From Rhodospirillales bacterium (GTDB taxonomy: Bacteria; Pseudomonadota; Alphaproteobacteria; Rhodospirillales; Defluviicoccaceae), in contig JADJRE010000023.1 of assembly GCA_016712375.1 (NCBI GenBank), forward strand, positions 1-31,434: a DNA stretch of 31,434 nucleotides, given 5' to 3'. Position 1 is the stretch's first letter, and each line of letters begins with the position of its first letter. Of this stretch, positions 8,988 through 16,872 are shown one piece after another. The notes under the pieces are model-generated. The model did not search any database. It saw only the letters and a list, made by a program, of their open reading frames with translations, and was not told where the DNA came from. Made by a program: the position numbers and the translations under genes.

Positions 8988-9163
8988 TCATGCCGCCAGG
9001 GTCGGATAGTCGAAATATCCTTTTCGTCACCGCCGTAGAAGGTCGCGGGATCAGGCGGAGTGAGCGGCGCGTTGGCGCGCAGCCGCTCGACCAGATCGGG
9101 ATTGGAAATTAACGGCCGGCCAAAGGCGATCAGGTCGGCCCGATCCGCCTCAGTTTTTGTCAT
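8988..9163 (-). pseudogene. Old yellow enzyme-type ene-reductase, C-terminal remnant
   Basis: The minus strand encodes DLIAFGRPLISNPDLVERLR, then PLTPPDPATFYGGDEK, the very C-terminus of NADH:flavin oxidoreductases of the old yellow enzyme family. The last part shifts frame at 9019-9020: adding one base to that CC run gives GDEKGYFDYPTLAA and then a stop at 8988-8990, the usual family ending. Only about 60 of about 360 residues remain, so the flavin site is absent and this is a gene scrap. It lies directly upstream of the P-loop kinase gene on the same strand, and the two probably arrived together. Confidence 0.75.
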
Positions 9164-9310
9164 CGCAAGCCCATGTATCCGCGACAAGTATTGCCGCCCC
9201 CGCATCTCCGCATCGACAAACGGAGACACAGGGGGAGCCGTCGCGCTCTATCGCCGATGAAAGGCCTGATATCAAGGTGCGATATCCGTCGATGATGCGG
9301 GACAGTCGCC

Positions 9311-9742
9311 GTGTCGCTTCGTGAGCGGGTTCTGGCGACGCTCTCCACCCGGCTGCGGGCCATCCCGCTTGCCACCGTCAGCCGTAACGAGGCGCTGCCG
9401 CAGGCGGTGCCGGCGGCCGGGCTGGTTATCCTGCGCGACGGCGATCCTGGCGAGCCGGACGTGACGCTCAATCCGCGCACCGAGTTCTACAGCCACCGCG
9501 CCGAGATCGAGGTGTTCGTCACCCGGCCGGGCGGAGGCAGCGGCGAGGCGGCGATCGACGCGTTGCTCGCCGAGATCGGCGCCGCGCTGGCCACCGATTG
9601 CAGCCTAGGCGGCTTGGTCGAGAACCTCAACTGGAGCGCGCCCGAGACCGCGGTGCTGGCGATCGAAGGTGCACCGCCAATCCTCACCGCGCGGCTCACC
9701 GTCACCATCGAATACCTGGTCAGCGATCCGCTGGCTGCCTGA
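9311..9742 (+). CDS. Phage tail terminator / minor tail-like protein
   Basis: A 143-residue protein from GTG 9311: MSLRERVLATLSTRLRAI, then GLVILRDGDPGEPDVTLNPR, YSHRAEIEVFVTRPGG and a C-terminal strand TARLTVTIEYLVSDPLAA. The alternation of an N-terminal helix and four beta strands, the length and the position immediately before the tail tube gene fit tail-terminator (gpU/HK97 gp10-like) proteins. Some relatives carry the misleading name acyl-CoA transferase; nothing here supports an enzyme. The ribosome site is weak. Confidence 0.65.
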   Translation: MSLRERVLATLSTRLRAIPLATVSRNEALPQAVPAAGLVILRDGDPGEPDVTLNPRTEFYSHRAEIEVFVTRPGGGSGEAAIDALLAEIGAALATDCSLGGLVENLNWSAPETAVLAIEGAPPILTARLTVTIEYLVSDPLAA

Positions 9743-9768
9743 CTTCCCAAGAATACGGAGAACCGGAC

Positions 9769-11049
9769 ATGGGCAAGGTTCGTGCCTATGGCGCCGACGC
9801 CACGCTCAAGGCTTGCCGTGAGACGACGTACGGCGTCGTTCCGCTCAGCGGCTACCGGTCGCTCGACTTCAAGTCGTGCGATCTGTCGTCCGAGCAGCCG
9901 CTCGGCGACGATCCGCTGCTGGGGCGCGGGCGCAACGCCCAGGACCCCTATCGCGGGCTGATCACCGACGAGGGGCGGATCGAGATCCCGCTCGACCTGC
10001 GCGGCTCCGGCTTCTGGTTGACGGGGCTGTTCGGCAACCCGGCGGTCACCCAGACCAAGGCGGCGGGATACGTCGCTCTTTCCAGCCAGCCCGCCGCCAA
10101 CAGCACCATCACTTTGAACGGCGTCACCTGGACGTTCGTCATCGGCACCCCCTCGGGCAACCAGACGCAAATCGGCGCCAGTATTGATGCGACGTTGTCG
10201 GCGCTCGCGAGCAATCTCAACGGCTCGGCCGATGTGCAGGTGGCCAAGTGCACCTACACGGCGAACGCAGCGGACGACCGGCTGGATATCCAGTTCGACA
10301 CCGCCGGCACCGCCGGCAACAGCTTCACGCTGGCAGCCTCGGCCAACAGCAACGGCACCGTGTCGGCAGCGACGCTCACCGGCGGTGGCTACCGGCACGA
10401 GTGGCTGTCGGGCAGCGACGCCATCCCCAGCTACACGTTCGAGATCGGCCACCCGCAGCTCGTCACGCCGGTGTTCTTCCGCCACCTCGGCACGGTGATG
10501 GAGAGCCTCGCCTTCGAGATGGGCCGCGAGGGGCCGGCCAACGGCACCGTGCAGCTGGTGGCACAGGGCGAGGAGAAGGTCACCAGTACGATCGATGCAA
10601 CGCCGGACACCTTCGCGCTGAAGCGATTCAGCCAGGGCCGGGGCTCCATCAAGCGCGGCGGCTCGCCACTCGCCGGCGTCACTGGTGGCAATCTCACCTT
10701 CTCCAACAACCTGGAGCGGGTGCGGGTGATCCGCGACGACGGCAAGATCGAGGCGGCCGAGCCGACGATCGCTACATGCTCGGGCGCGATGACGCTTCGC
10801 TTCGACGGCGCCACGCTGGTTGCCGAAGCCGCAAATAGCGAGCCGGTTCCGCTGACCTACGGCTTCACCATGGCCGAGGGCTGGGAACTCACCTTCGAGC
10901 TGCTCCGCGTGTTCCTGCCGAAGCCGAAGTACGCCATCTCCGGGCCCGGCGGCGTCGAAGCGAGCTTCGACTGGCGCGCCGCCTACGACGACAGCGCGGG
11001 CACGATGCTGCGCGCGCGGCTGCTCAACGACGTCGCCAGCTACGCCTGA
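9769..11049 (+). CDS. Phage tail tube protein
   Basis: The 426-residue product starts MGKVRAYGADATLKACRETT. Its N-terminal half has LDFKSCDLSSEQPLGDDPLL and IEIPLDLRGSGFWLTGLFG, typical of the major tail tube family of Rhodobacter/Rhodospirillum-type prophages. An internal segment (residues about 100-205, Ala/Thr/Ser-rich, SQPAANSTITLNGVTWTFVI) resembles an inserted Ig-like or DUF-type decoration domain. The C-terminal half returns to tube sequence (ETSF-type FEIGHPQLVTPVFFRHLGTV, KRGGSPLAGVTGGNLTFSNN). Tube proteins polymerise into the hollow tail through which DNA passes. ATG 9769 was chosen because GGAG lies upstream and homology starts there. It is considerably longer than the common 200-300 residues, because of the internal insertion. 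Confidence 0.82.
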   Translation: MGKVRAYGADATLKACRETTYGVVPLSGYRSLDFKSCDLSSEQPLGDDPLLGRGRNAQDPYRGLITDEGRIEIPLDLRGSGFWLTGLFGNPAVTQTKAAGYVALSSQPAANSTITLNGVTWTFVIGTPSGNQTQIGASIDATLSALASNLNGSADVQVAKCTYTANAADDRLDIQFDTAGTAGNSFTLAASANSNGTVSAATLTGGGYRHEWLSGSDAIPSYTFEIGHPQLVTPVFFRHLGTVMESLAFEMGREGPANGTVQLVAQGEEKVTSTIDATPDTFALKRFSQGRGSIKRGGSPLAGVTGGNLTFSNNLERVRVIRDDGKIEAAEPTIATCSGAMTLRFDGATLVAEAANSEPVPLTYGFTMAEGWELTFELLRVFLPKPKYAISGPGGVEASFDWRAAYDDSAGTMLRARLLNDVASYA

Positions 11050-11153
11050 TAGACGGATACATCGTCATGAACAGCTATCGGGTCCGAAGCAAATACGGCC
11101 CGGACCTGACGTCCAACAATAAAGCACGCTCGCTTCTGCCGCGTCCTTTGCTA

Positions 11154-12053
11154 CTACCGGCCGAGTTTAGCCTCGATGCGCCGTAGCTGAGTAGTGAGCA
11201 TGTCCCATACCACAATAACCCGTGAGGTGCGGTGCTTGCCGCTGACGTCAATGACCGATGGTCGATAAAGGGCGTTTGATGATAGCGTCCCTATGGGCAG
11301 CCCAGAGGCGTCAAAAAGAAAATTTATGCGCAAGCCATGGACGCACAGCGCTAACCCATGTAGCTGCTGCCTTCCTTGGTGTAATAGCGGTGCAAAACCG
11401 AGAGAATTTTCCACTGAGCCGCCGATATCTGGAGCGATATGCATGCCAAGCGGTTCTGTCACGCGACCCGTTGAGAAAGCTTCGAGAGCCGCTGACAGCT
11501 CCATTGCATAGGCATCAAAGACCGGTCCTGAGTTATCCCGCAATATTTTTGCATTTACTAGACCATGTAGTGTCTTCATGGCCCACAATTCCAAGCCATA
11601 GCCATCGATGAGAAAGTACTTCGTTGATCGCCGCAGGGATTTAAGAGCGGCATAGGCCGTCGCTTCCCTGAAAGCTTGAAAAGCAAGGCAGGCGCAGGAA
11701 TCGAGCGGAGATAATGCATTGTTGTGTCGTGTGCACAATATCTTCGCCTTCAGCACACGTGGGCGGTATTGCGTTCGCTCACTGTTCCAGGGGAAACCCT
11801 CGACCCACAGACCATCGAACTGTTTTAGTACAGAGTCTGAAATGTAGTGCTGGCCGGATATCTCTGTGGAACAATTCTTAGTTTTTCGCAAGTAGCATTT
11901 GCTATGTGAAAACTCCGTTGAGATTCCAGGCGGCCGCAAATAAAGGGCTTTAAAAACCAAAATACCCTAAACATTCGAGCAGCAGGTTCCATAGCTCTTA
12001 TGTGATCCACACGGGCAGTCGTCATGGACCGAAAAGGGAAAAGATAAGCGCAT
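11154..12053 (-). pseudogene. SEC-C motif protein with Cys/His-rich body, interrupted by in-frame TAG
   Basis: Minus strand from ATG 12053 reads MRLSFPFSVHDDCPCGSHKS then YGTCCSNV and a TAG (11969-11967). CPCGS-x3-Y-x2-CC is the SEC-C zinc-binding motif. The same frame continues after the stop with CYLRKTKNCSTEISGQHYIS, DSVLKQFDG and LKAKILCTRHNNALSPLD to the stop at 11154, in total about 300 codons. The Cys/His pattern C-x7-C ... HYIS ... CxxHN resembles an HNH-like metal centre; this is suggestive, not proven. A TTG at 11960 could start a 268-residue protein lacking SEC-C. Base composition is visibly more AT-rich than the surrounding phage genes, and the gene opposes the tail operon, both pointing to recent acquisition. 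Function is unknown. Confidence 0.6.
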
Positions 12054-12438
12054 CGGGTCTGGTCCAGGCATAACGCACGATCCCGACGGTTATTACTCTA
12101 TATCGTAATTCTACTTGGGCCGCAGCAACGTCACCACGCCCGATCGCAGAGCGAGGCTGAATGCAGGCAAGCAGGGTACGAGCGGTCGGCATACACTCCG
12201 CCGAAGGAGATTGATCATACCCTGGGCAACTGTCGTGAGCGGGTCAAATTGCCAACATCAACCTGAGCCAACCTGCATGTTTACTCGGCGGTGTCGCGAC
12301 GATGCCTTGAGGAGAACCATCTCCGTAAGCAGCTGCCTCGTTGGTGATCACCCGGTGTGGCAACGCCCATTATGGCACCCAAGCTTCGTCCCAGGGCAAC
12401 GAGCGGCGGAAGCAACCACTCAACTTACCGGAGGACCG
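12054..12438. other. Gene-free stretch between SEC-C cargo and tail chaperone gene
   Basis: About 385 bases with mixed composition and no convincing reading frame on either strand. An open frame through 12115-12438 has no recognisable product and merely precedes the real start at 12439. The region presumably holds the outward promoter of the SEC-C gene and the boundary of the inserted DNA, but no motif is clear enough to place either. Confidence 0.5.
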
Positions 12439-12798
12439 ATGATCCGTCTCGATCTGAAGAGGGAGCCGCACTGGCTCGACCTCGGCCATGGCGTGCGCCT
12501 GCACGTCCGGCCGTGCACGACGGCGCTAATGATGGCGGCGCGCGCGGAAGCGCAGCGGGCGGCCATCTCATCAGCCAGCGACAGCGAAGCCGCCGGCATC
12601 CGCACCGCGGCCTTGATCAAGGCGCTGGCCCGGCTCGCGGTGCTCGACTGGGAAGGCATCGGTGATGCCGCAGGAAGTATGGCGCTGGTCACGCCGGAGA
12701 GCGTCGACGCACTGATGGACCTGTGGCCGATCGCCAGCGCCTTCGAGAACGCCTATCTGGCCCCAGCCCTGCTGCTGGACGCAGAAAAAAACGGCTGA
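12439..12798 (+). CDS. Tail assembly chaperone, short form (gpG-like)
   Basis: A 119-residue protein starting MIRLDLKREPHWLDLGHGVR, with an Ala-rich helical middle (TTALMMAARAEAQRAA, TAALIKALARLAVLDWEGIG) and an ending LLLDAEKNG. Its size, helical content and position just before the tape measure gene match siphophage tail assembly chaperones, which coat the tape measure protein during tail polymerisation. ATG 12439 has GGAGG upstream. The stop codon TGA at 12796 lies one codon after a slippery A AAA AAC; ribosomes that slip back one base would extend the protein into the next frame. Confidence 0.75.
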   Translation: MIRLDLKREPHWLDLGHGVRLHVRPCTTALMMAARAEAQRAAISSASDSEAAGIRTAALIKALARLAVLDWEGIGDAAGSMALVTPESVDALMDLWPIASAFENAYLAPALLLDAEKNG

Positions 12799-12832
12799 GG
12801 GCCCGCGCCGAGTGGCACTTCGGCGGCGGGCC
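12786..12832 (+). promoter_or_regulatory. Programmed -1 ribosomal frameshift signal (slippery heptamer plus GC stem)
   Basis: A AAA AAC occupies 12786-12792 in the correct phase for the upstream gene (codons GAA AAA AAC). Seven bases later GGCCCGC (12800-12806) is perfectly complementary to GCGGGCC (12826-12832), with further CCG/CGG pairing inside (12808-12810 with 12821-12823). The zero-frame stop is at 12796-12798. In the -1 frame the ORF runs on to 13154. Heptamer, spacer, stem and overlapping frames all agree with lambda G/GT-type recoding. Efficiency cannot be judged. Confidence 0.72.
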
Positions 12833-13154
12833 GGGGTACTGCGCCAGCTGCGCTCAACTCGATCGGCCCTGCGCCCGCGGCGAGTCCGGCCGGGATGGCC
12901 GGCGTTGCCCCTACACCGAGCATGAACCGCTGACCGATGCTGGCTGGGAGGCATGGGACGTACTCACTCGCTGCTCGGGCCAGCTGCGCCTGGCGCCGAA
13001 CGGATCAGTTGTCATCGGCCTCGATCTGACGGCGGCGATGACGCTCGCAACGGCGCTGGGCTACGACGCCCGCTCCGTCGCCGAGCTGCTGCCGGCCGCC
13101 GAGGCCGGACTGATCACGGCGCTGAATGACCGCCTCGCCAACCAACACGACTGA
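12792..13154 (+). CDS. Tail assembly chaperone extension (gpT-like), reached by -1 frameshift
   Basis: This frame lies -1 relative to the chaperone gene and adds 120 residues after the slip, giving a fusion of about 238 residues. It reads RLRARAEWHFGGGPGYCASC, then several further cysteines (DRPCARGE, RRCPYTEH), then LTDAGWEAWDVLTRCSGQLR and a helical C-terminus (TAAMTLATALGYDARSVAEL). The W-x-FGxGPxYC opening and cysteine cluster resemble a small family found before tape measure genes in alphaproteobacterial prophages. No start codon with a ribosome site lies near the frame's beginning (a GTG at 12723 has none), which favours recoding over independent initiation. The cysteines could bind zinc. 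The lambda analogue binds the tape measure and tail tube subunits. Confidence 0.65.
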   Translation, partial: RLRARAEWHFGGGPGYCASCAQLDRPCARGESGRDGRRCPYTEHEPLTDAGWEAWDVLTRCSGQLRLAPNGSVVIGLDLTAAMTLATALGYDARSVAELLPAAEAGLITALNDRLANQHD

Positions 13155-13166
13155 AGGTCCTCTCCC

Positions 13167-15767
13167 ATGGCCGATCGTAATCTCGCCATCCGCCTCACCG
13201 TGATCGACGGCGGCAAGGTGAAGGCGGAGATGCGAGACGTCGGCGACAGCGGTGCGCGGGCGCTGCAGCGCATCGAGGAGGCCTCACGGCCGGCTTCGCG
13301 CGCGCTGCAGGTCCTGGACGGCGTGGCGGGTGAACTGCGTGGTGGGCTGGAGGAGATGGCGGGGCGGACCGGTGCTCTCGGTGCCGGTCTGGCGCGCATC
13401 GGCCCGGCCGGGCTCGCCGCGGCCGCCGCCATCGGCGCCGTCACGCTCGGACTGAAGGGCAGCCTGGAGGAGGCGGCCAAGGCCGATCAATCCTATCGCC
13501 GGCTGGAGGCCGTGCTGAAGGCGACCGGGCAAGCGTCCGGTCTCACCGCCGACGAGATCGCCTCGTTCGCCGACGGCATCGAGCGCTCGACGCTGGCCAC
13601 CGCCGAGGGCGTGCAGGACGCCGCCTCGATCCTCGCCACCTTCCGCTCGGTCTCGGGCGACACCTTCACCCGCGCGCTGTCTCTCGCGCAGGACATGAGC
13701 GCGGTGTTCGGCCACGACCTGTCCGGTGCTGCCACGCAGCTGGGCAAGGCGCTGGAGGATCCGATCGACGGGCTCACCGCGCTGCGGCGGGTCGGCGTCT
13801 CGTTCTCAGGTACGCAGAAGGAGCTGATCCGCTCGCTGGTCGAGACCGGCCAGACGGCGGAAGCCCAGCGGGTGATTCTCGATGCTCTCGAACAGCAGGT
13901 CGGCGGCGCCGGCGCGGCCGAAGCCGGCGGCCTCACCGGTGCGACCAACCGGCTGCAGGATGCCTGGGGCAACCTGCTGGAGGCGATCGGCCGCACCCCG
14001 GCGGTGACCTCGCTCGCCCAAGGCGCGCTCGACCTGCTGTCGGGCGCGATCGAGGGGATCACGTCCGCGATCGAGGATGATCCGATCGGCCAGCGCATCG
14101 CCGCGGCAACGGCACAGCTGGCCCAGGCCCGCGACGAGCTGGCCCGGCTGCAAGCAGGCGGACCGGCCACGCCGATGCTGGGCCAGCGCTTCGCCATCGA
14201 CGAGCAGCGGCAACGGGTCGCGGCGCTGGAGCAGGAACTGGCGACGCTCACCCGCATCGGGGATGCGGAAGCCGAAGCGGCCAGACAGGAGCGCGCGCGA
14301 GCGCTGGCCGGGCAGCAGGCGGCCGAGGCCGAACGGCGCGCCGACGCCCTCGCTTCCCAGCGCAGTCAGCTGGACAAGGCGCTCGACCAGCTGGCGACCG
14401 ATCCCGCCGAGCGGATCGCCCAGGTCAACAGCGAACTCACCGAGACGAAGAAGCGCCTGGACGCGCTGCGCGCACCGGACGGCGGTAACGCATCGGATGT
14501 GGACGCCGCTATCCATGAGGCAGAAGAAATCGCCCGGCGCAAGATCGCGGCGATCAACCAGCCACTGGAAGAAGCGGCCAGGCGCGCCCGAGAGGCCGCC
14601 GAACGGCAATCGGCGACGGAGCAGGCGGCAGCCGAACGCGTCTACCAGGCCAACGAGAAAGTCGTCGACGATCTCGCCAAGCAGCTGGCGCTGTTTGGCG
14701 ACGAGCGTCGGCAGTTCGTCGATCAGGCGCTGTCGCGCCTGTCGGAAAGCGCCACCGACGAGCAGTGGGTGCAGGTCGAGCGGCTGGCCAATGCCCTCTA
14801 CGACGAGAAGCAGGCTCGCGAGCAGGTGGCCGACAGCCTGCGCACGGAGCAGCAGCTGCGCCAGCAGGGTGCACGGCTGACCGAGCAGATGCGCACGCCG
14901 GCGGAAGAGCTAGCGGCGACCTTGCAGCAGCTGAGTGCGCTGATGCAGGCCGGCGCCATCGACGCCGAAACGCACGGCCGCGCCATCGCCGAAGCCTGGC
15001 GTGAGGCGGAGCAGGCGGCCGACCGCATGCTCGCCAGCAGTCGCGACTGGCAGGACGGCGTCACCCGGGCGCTGCGGGACTATGCCGACCAGGCGATGGA
15101 TGCGGCGAGCGCCGCCGAGCAGGTGACGACGAGTGCGTTCCAAGGGATGGAAGACGCGCTGGTCGGCTTCGTGACCACCGGCAAGCTCGACTTCGCCTCC
15201 CTGGTGGATTCGATGATCGCCGATCTGACGCGGCTGTCGATCCGCATGGCGGTCCTCGGTCCGCTGGGCCACGCGCTGAGCGGCGGGCTCGGCGGTCTGG
15301 TCTCCGGGCTGTTCGGTTCGTCGGCCCCGACCGCAGGCAGTGGTGAGCCCGGTGCGGCGCCGGGGCCTGGCACCGGCGGCCTCTACGCCGAGGGCGGCGT
15401 GTTCGCCAACGGCGCCGTCATCCCCTTCGCCCAGGGCGGCGTAATCGAGCGCCCGACCCTGTTCCCGATGGCGCGTGGCTATGGGCTGATGGGCGAAGCC
15501 GGACCGGAAGCGGTGCTGCCGCTGAAACGGCTCTCCTCCGGCCGGCTCGGCGTCGAAGCGGCGGGCGGCCCCCAGATTACAGTCAACGTCATCAACAATG
15601 CGGGTGCCAGGGTGACCACCGAAGAACAACGGGATCCCGCTGGCAACCTGAGCCTGAACGTCATCATCGATGCGGTCGAGGTGGCGATGGCGCAGCGCGC
15701 GGCGCGGCCCGGCAGCACACTCAACCGTGCGCTCGCCGCCGCCGCCAATCCGATCCGGGCGCGATAG
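13167..15767 (+). CDS. Phage tail tape measure protein
   Basis: The 866-residue protein begins MADRNLAIRLTVIDGGKVKA. It has a long helical/coiled-coil middle rich in Ala, Glu, Arg and Gln (about residues 310-640) and a region QDMSAVFGHDLSGAATQLGK with LTALRRVGVSFSGTQKELIR, seen in tape measure N-domains. The end is Gly-rich (GGLGGLVSGLFGSSAP) followed by the diagnostic YAEGGVFANGAVIPFAQGG and LMGEAGPEAVLPLKRLSSG (about residue 774). The protein sets tail length and is ejected with DNA during infection. It is the largest intact gene of the prophage remnant and starts 12 bases after the chaperone frame. No interruption is visible. Confidence 0.93.
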   Translation: MADRNLAIRLTVIDGGKVKAEMRDVGDSGARALQRIEEASRPASRALQVLDGVAGELRGGLEEMAGRTGALGAGLARIGPAGLAAAAAIGAVTLGLKGSLEEAAKADQSYRRLEAVLKATGQASGLTADEIASFADGIERSTLATAEGVQDAASILATFRSVSGDTFTRALSLAQDMSAVFGHDLSGAATQLGKALEDPIDGLTALRRVGVSFSGTQKELIRSLVETGQTAEAQRVILDALEQQVGGAGAAEAGGLTGATNRLQDAWGNLLEAIGRTPAVTSLAQGALDLLSGAIEGITSAIEDDPIGQRIAAATAQLAQARDELARLQAGGPATPMLGQRFAIDEQRQRVAALEQELATLTRIGDAEAEAARQERARALAGQQAAEAERRADALASQRSQLDKALDQLATDPAERIAQVNSELTETKKRLDALRAPDGGNASDVDAAIHEAEEIARRKIAAINQPLEEAARRAREAAERQSATEQAAAERVYQANEKVVDDLAKQLALFGDERRQFVDQALSRLSESATDEQWVQVERLANALYDEKQAREQVADSLRTEQQLRQQGARLTEQMRTPAEELAATLQQLSALMQAGAIDAETHGRAIAEAWREAEQAADRMLASSRDWQDGVTRALRDYADQAMDAASAAEQVTTSAFQGMEDALVGFVTTGKLDFASLVDSMIADLTRLSIRMAVLGPLGHALSGGLGGLVSGLFGSSAPTAGSGEPGAAPGPGTGGLYAEGGVFANGAVIPFAQGGVIERPTLFPMARGYGLMGEAGPEAVLPLKRLSSGRLGVEAAGGPQITVNVINNAGARVTTEEQRDPAGNLSLNVIIDAVEVAMAQRAARPGSTLNRALAAAANPIRAR

Positions 15768-15769
15768 CC

Positions 15770-16129
15770 GTGGCAATTCCGTCGTGGCCGGCGTCGCTGC
15801 CGCAGCGGCCGTTCGCCGACGGCTTCTCCGAGACGCCGCCGAACCTGCTGGTGCGCAGCGCCACCGACATCGGGCCGGCAAAGGCGCGAAGGCGGGCAAC
15901 AGCCGGTGTGACCAAGCTGAAGGCGGCGTTCCGGCTCAGCCCGGGGCAACTCGCCACCTTCCGCAGCTTCTTCGACTCCGACCTACAGGGCGGTGTCTTG
16001 TCGTTCTCCTGGACGCATCCGGTGACCGGTGCCGTCGGTGCGTTCCGCATCGTCCCCCCACCGAGCATCGAGCCCGTTGCCGCCGGCATGGCCTGGCGGA
16101 TCAGCCTGGACCTGGAGCTGCTGCCGTGA
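15770..16129 (+). CDS. Distal tail-associated phage protein (unknown family)
   Basis: A 119-residue product from GTG 15770: MAIPSWPASLPQRPFADGFS, then ARRRATAGVTKLKAAFRLSP, QLATFRSFFDSDLQGGVLSF and a beta-rich end. The start lies 2 bases after the tape measure stop and its own stop overlaps the next start by 4 bases, so it belongs to the tail-tip operon. Small proteins of this type occur between tape measure and DUF1833 genes in related prophages; a role in tail-tip assembly is inferred from order only. Confidence 0.7.
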   Translation: MAIPSWPASLPQRPFADGFSETPPNLLVRSATDIGPAKARRRATAGVTKLKAAFRLSPGQLATFRSFFDSDLQGGVLSFSWTHPVTGAVGAFRIVPPPSIEPVAAGMAWRISLDLELLP

Positions 16130-16593
16130 CCCTGACCGACACTGCGACCCGCGAGCTAGCCGCGCAGGACTGCGCTACTCCCTGGCTGGTGCTGCTGGAG
16201 ATCAGCCACCCGCAACTGCCGGCGCCGTTGCGGCTGACCTCCGATGGCGTTGTGACCATCAGCAACGGCGCGACCTATGAGCCGTTCCCGTTCGAGGTGA
16301 CATTGCCGGACGATGCCGAAGGCCGCGCGCCGCGCGCGCAGATCCGGATCGACAACACCAGCCAGGAGGTGGTCGCCCTGCTGCGCGGGCTGACCACACC
16401 GCCGTCGCTGACCATCCGCATCGTCCGCAGCACCGATCCTGACGTCGTCGAGCGCGAGTGGGCCGGGCTCGAGTGGCGGGCTTCGACGTTCGACGTCGGC
16501 TTCGTCACCGGCACGCTGGGCGTCGACGAGCTCGCCGCCGAGGAGTTCCCGTACGTGACGTTCGACGGGAGGTTCCGGGCGCTATGGCCTTGA
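16126..16593 (+). CDS. DUF1833 family tail protein
   Basis: A 155-residue protein from GTG 16126, overlapping the preceding stop by 4 bases. Signature segments are LEISHPQLPAPLRLTSDGVV, PFEVTLPDDAEGRAPRAQIR with IDNTSQEVVALLRGL, and the end EEFPYVTFDGRFRALWP. DUF1833 proteins sit between the tape measure and NlpC/P60 peptidase genes in many prophages and are thought to form part of the tail tip (distal tail/baseplate hub). The expected peptidase gene follows here only after a cargo insertion of about 1.2 kb. A homologous fragment recurs in reverse orientation near 27.3 kb. Confidence 0.85.
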   Translation: MTLTDTATRELAAQDCATPWLVLLEISHPQLPAPLRLTSDGVVTISNGATYEPFPFEVTLPDDAEGRAPRAQIRIDNTSQEVVALLRGLTTPPSLTIRIVRSTDPDVVEREWAGLEWRASTFDVGFVTGTLGVDELAAEEFPYVTFDGRFRALWP

Positions 16594-16733
16594 CGACATC
16601 AGCTGCCGGCAGTGTCTCAGCTTGGCCTCCGGGCCAGAAAGGAGGGATAGACCGGTTGATCCCAGCTCCGGAGGCCGACGGAGGTGTAACATTGAGTCCG
16701 CTCGACCTCGCTCTGCAGGAGCTGCGACCGTGA
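16584..16733 (+). CDS. Possible 49-residue ORF after DUF1833 (doubtful)
   Basis: From ATG 16584, overlapping the end of the DUF1833 gene by 10 bases, a frame gives MALTTSAAGSVSAWPPGQKG ... LSPLDLALQELRP. The overlap is phage-like and the frame ends where composition changes towards the following cargo. No family was recognised and no good ribosome site is present. It may be the truncated start of a gene broken by the cargo insertion. Confidence 0.3.
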   Translation: MALTTSAAGSVSAWPPGQKGGIDRLIPAPEADGGVTLSPLDLALQELRP

Positions 16734-16872
16734 ACCCCGGTATTATCTCATTGAAGGTAGCTTCGCCGAGTGCGCAGCCCGATCGACCGTCACGAGCTCT
16801 TGGCGGATGTTCTATTTAGATATTGCTAATCCGTGTTGTATGAGAGTAACGAAGCAAAAGGCGATTGACACC

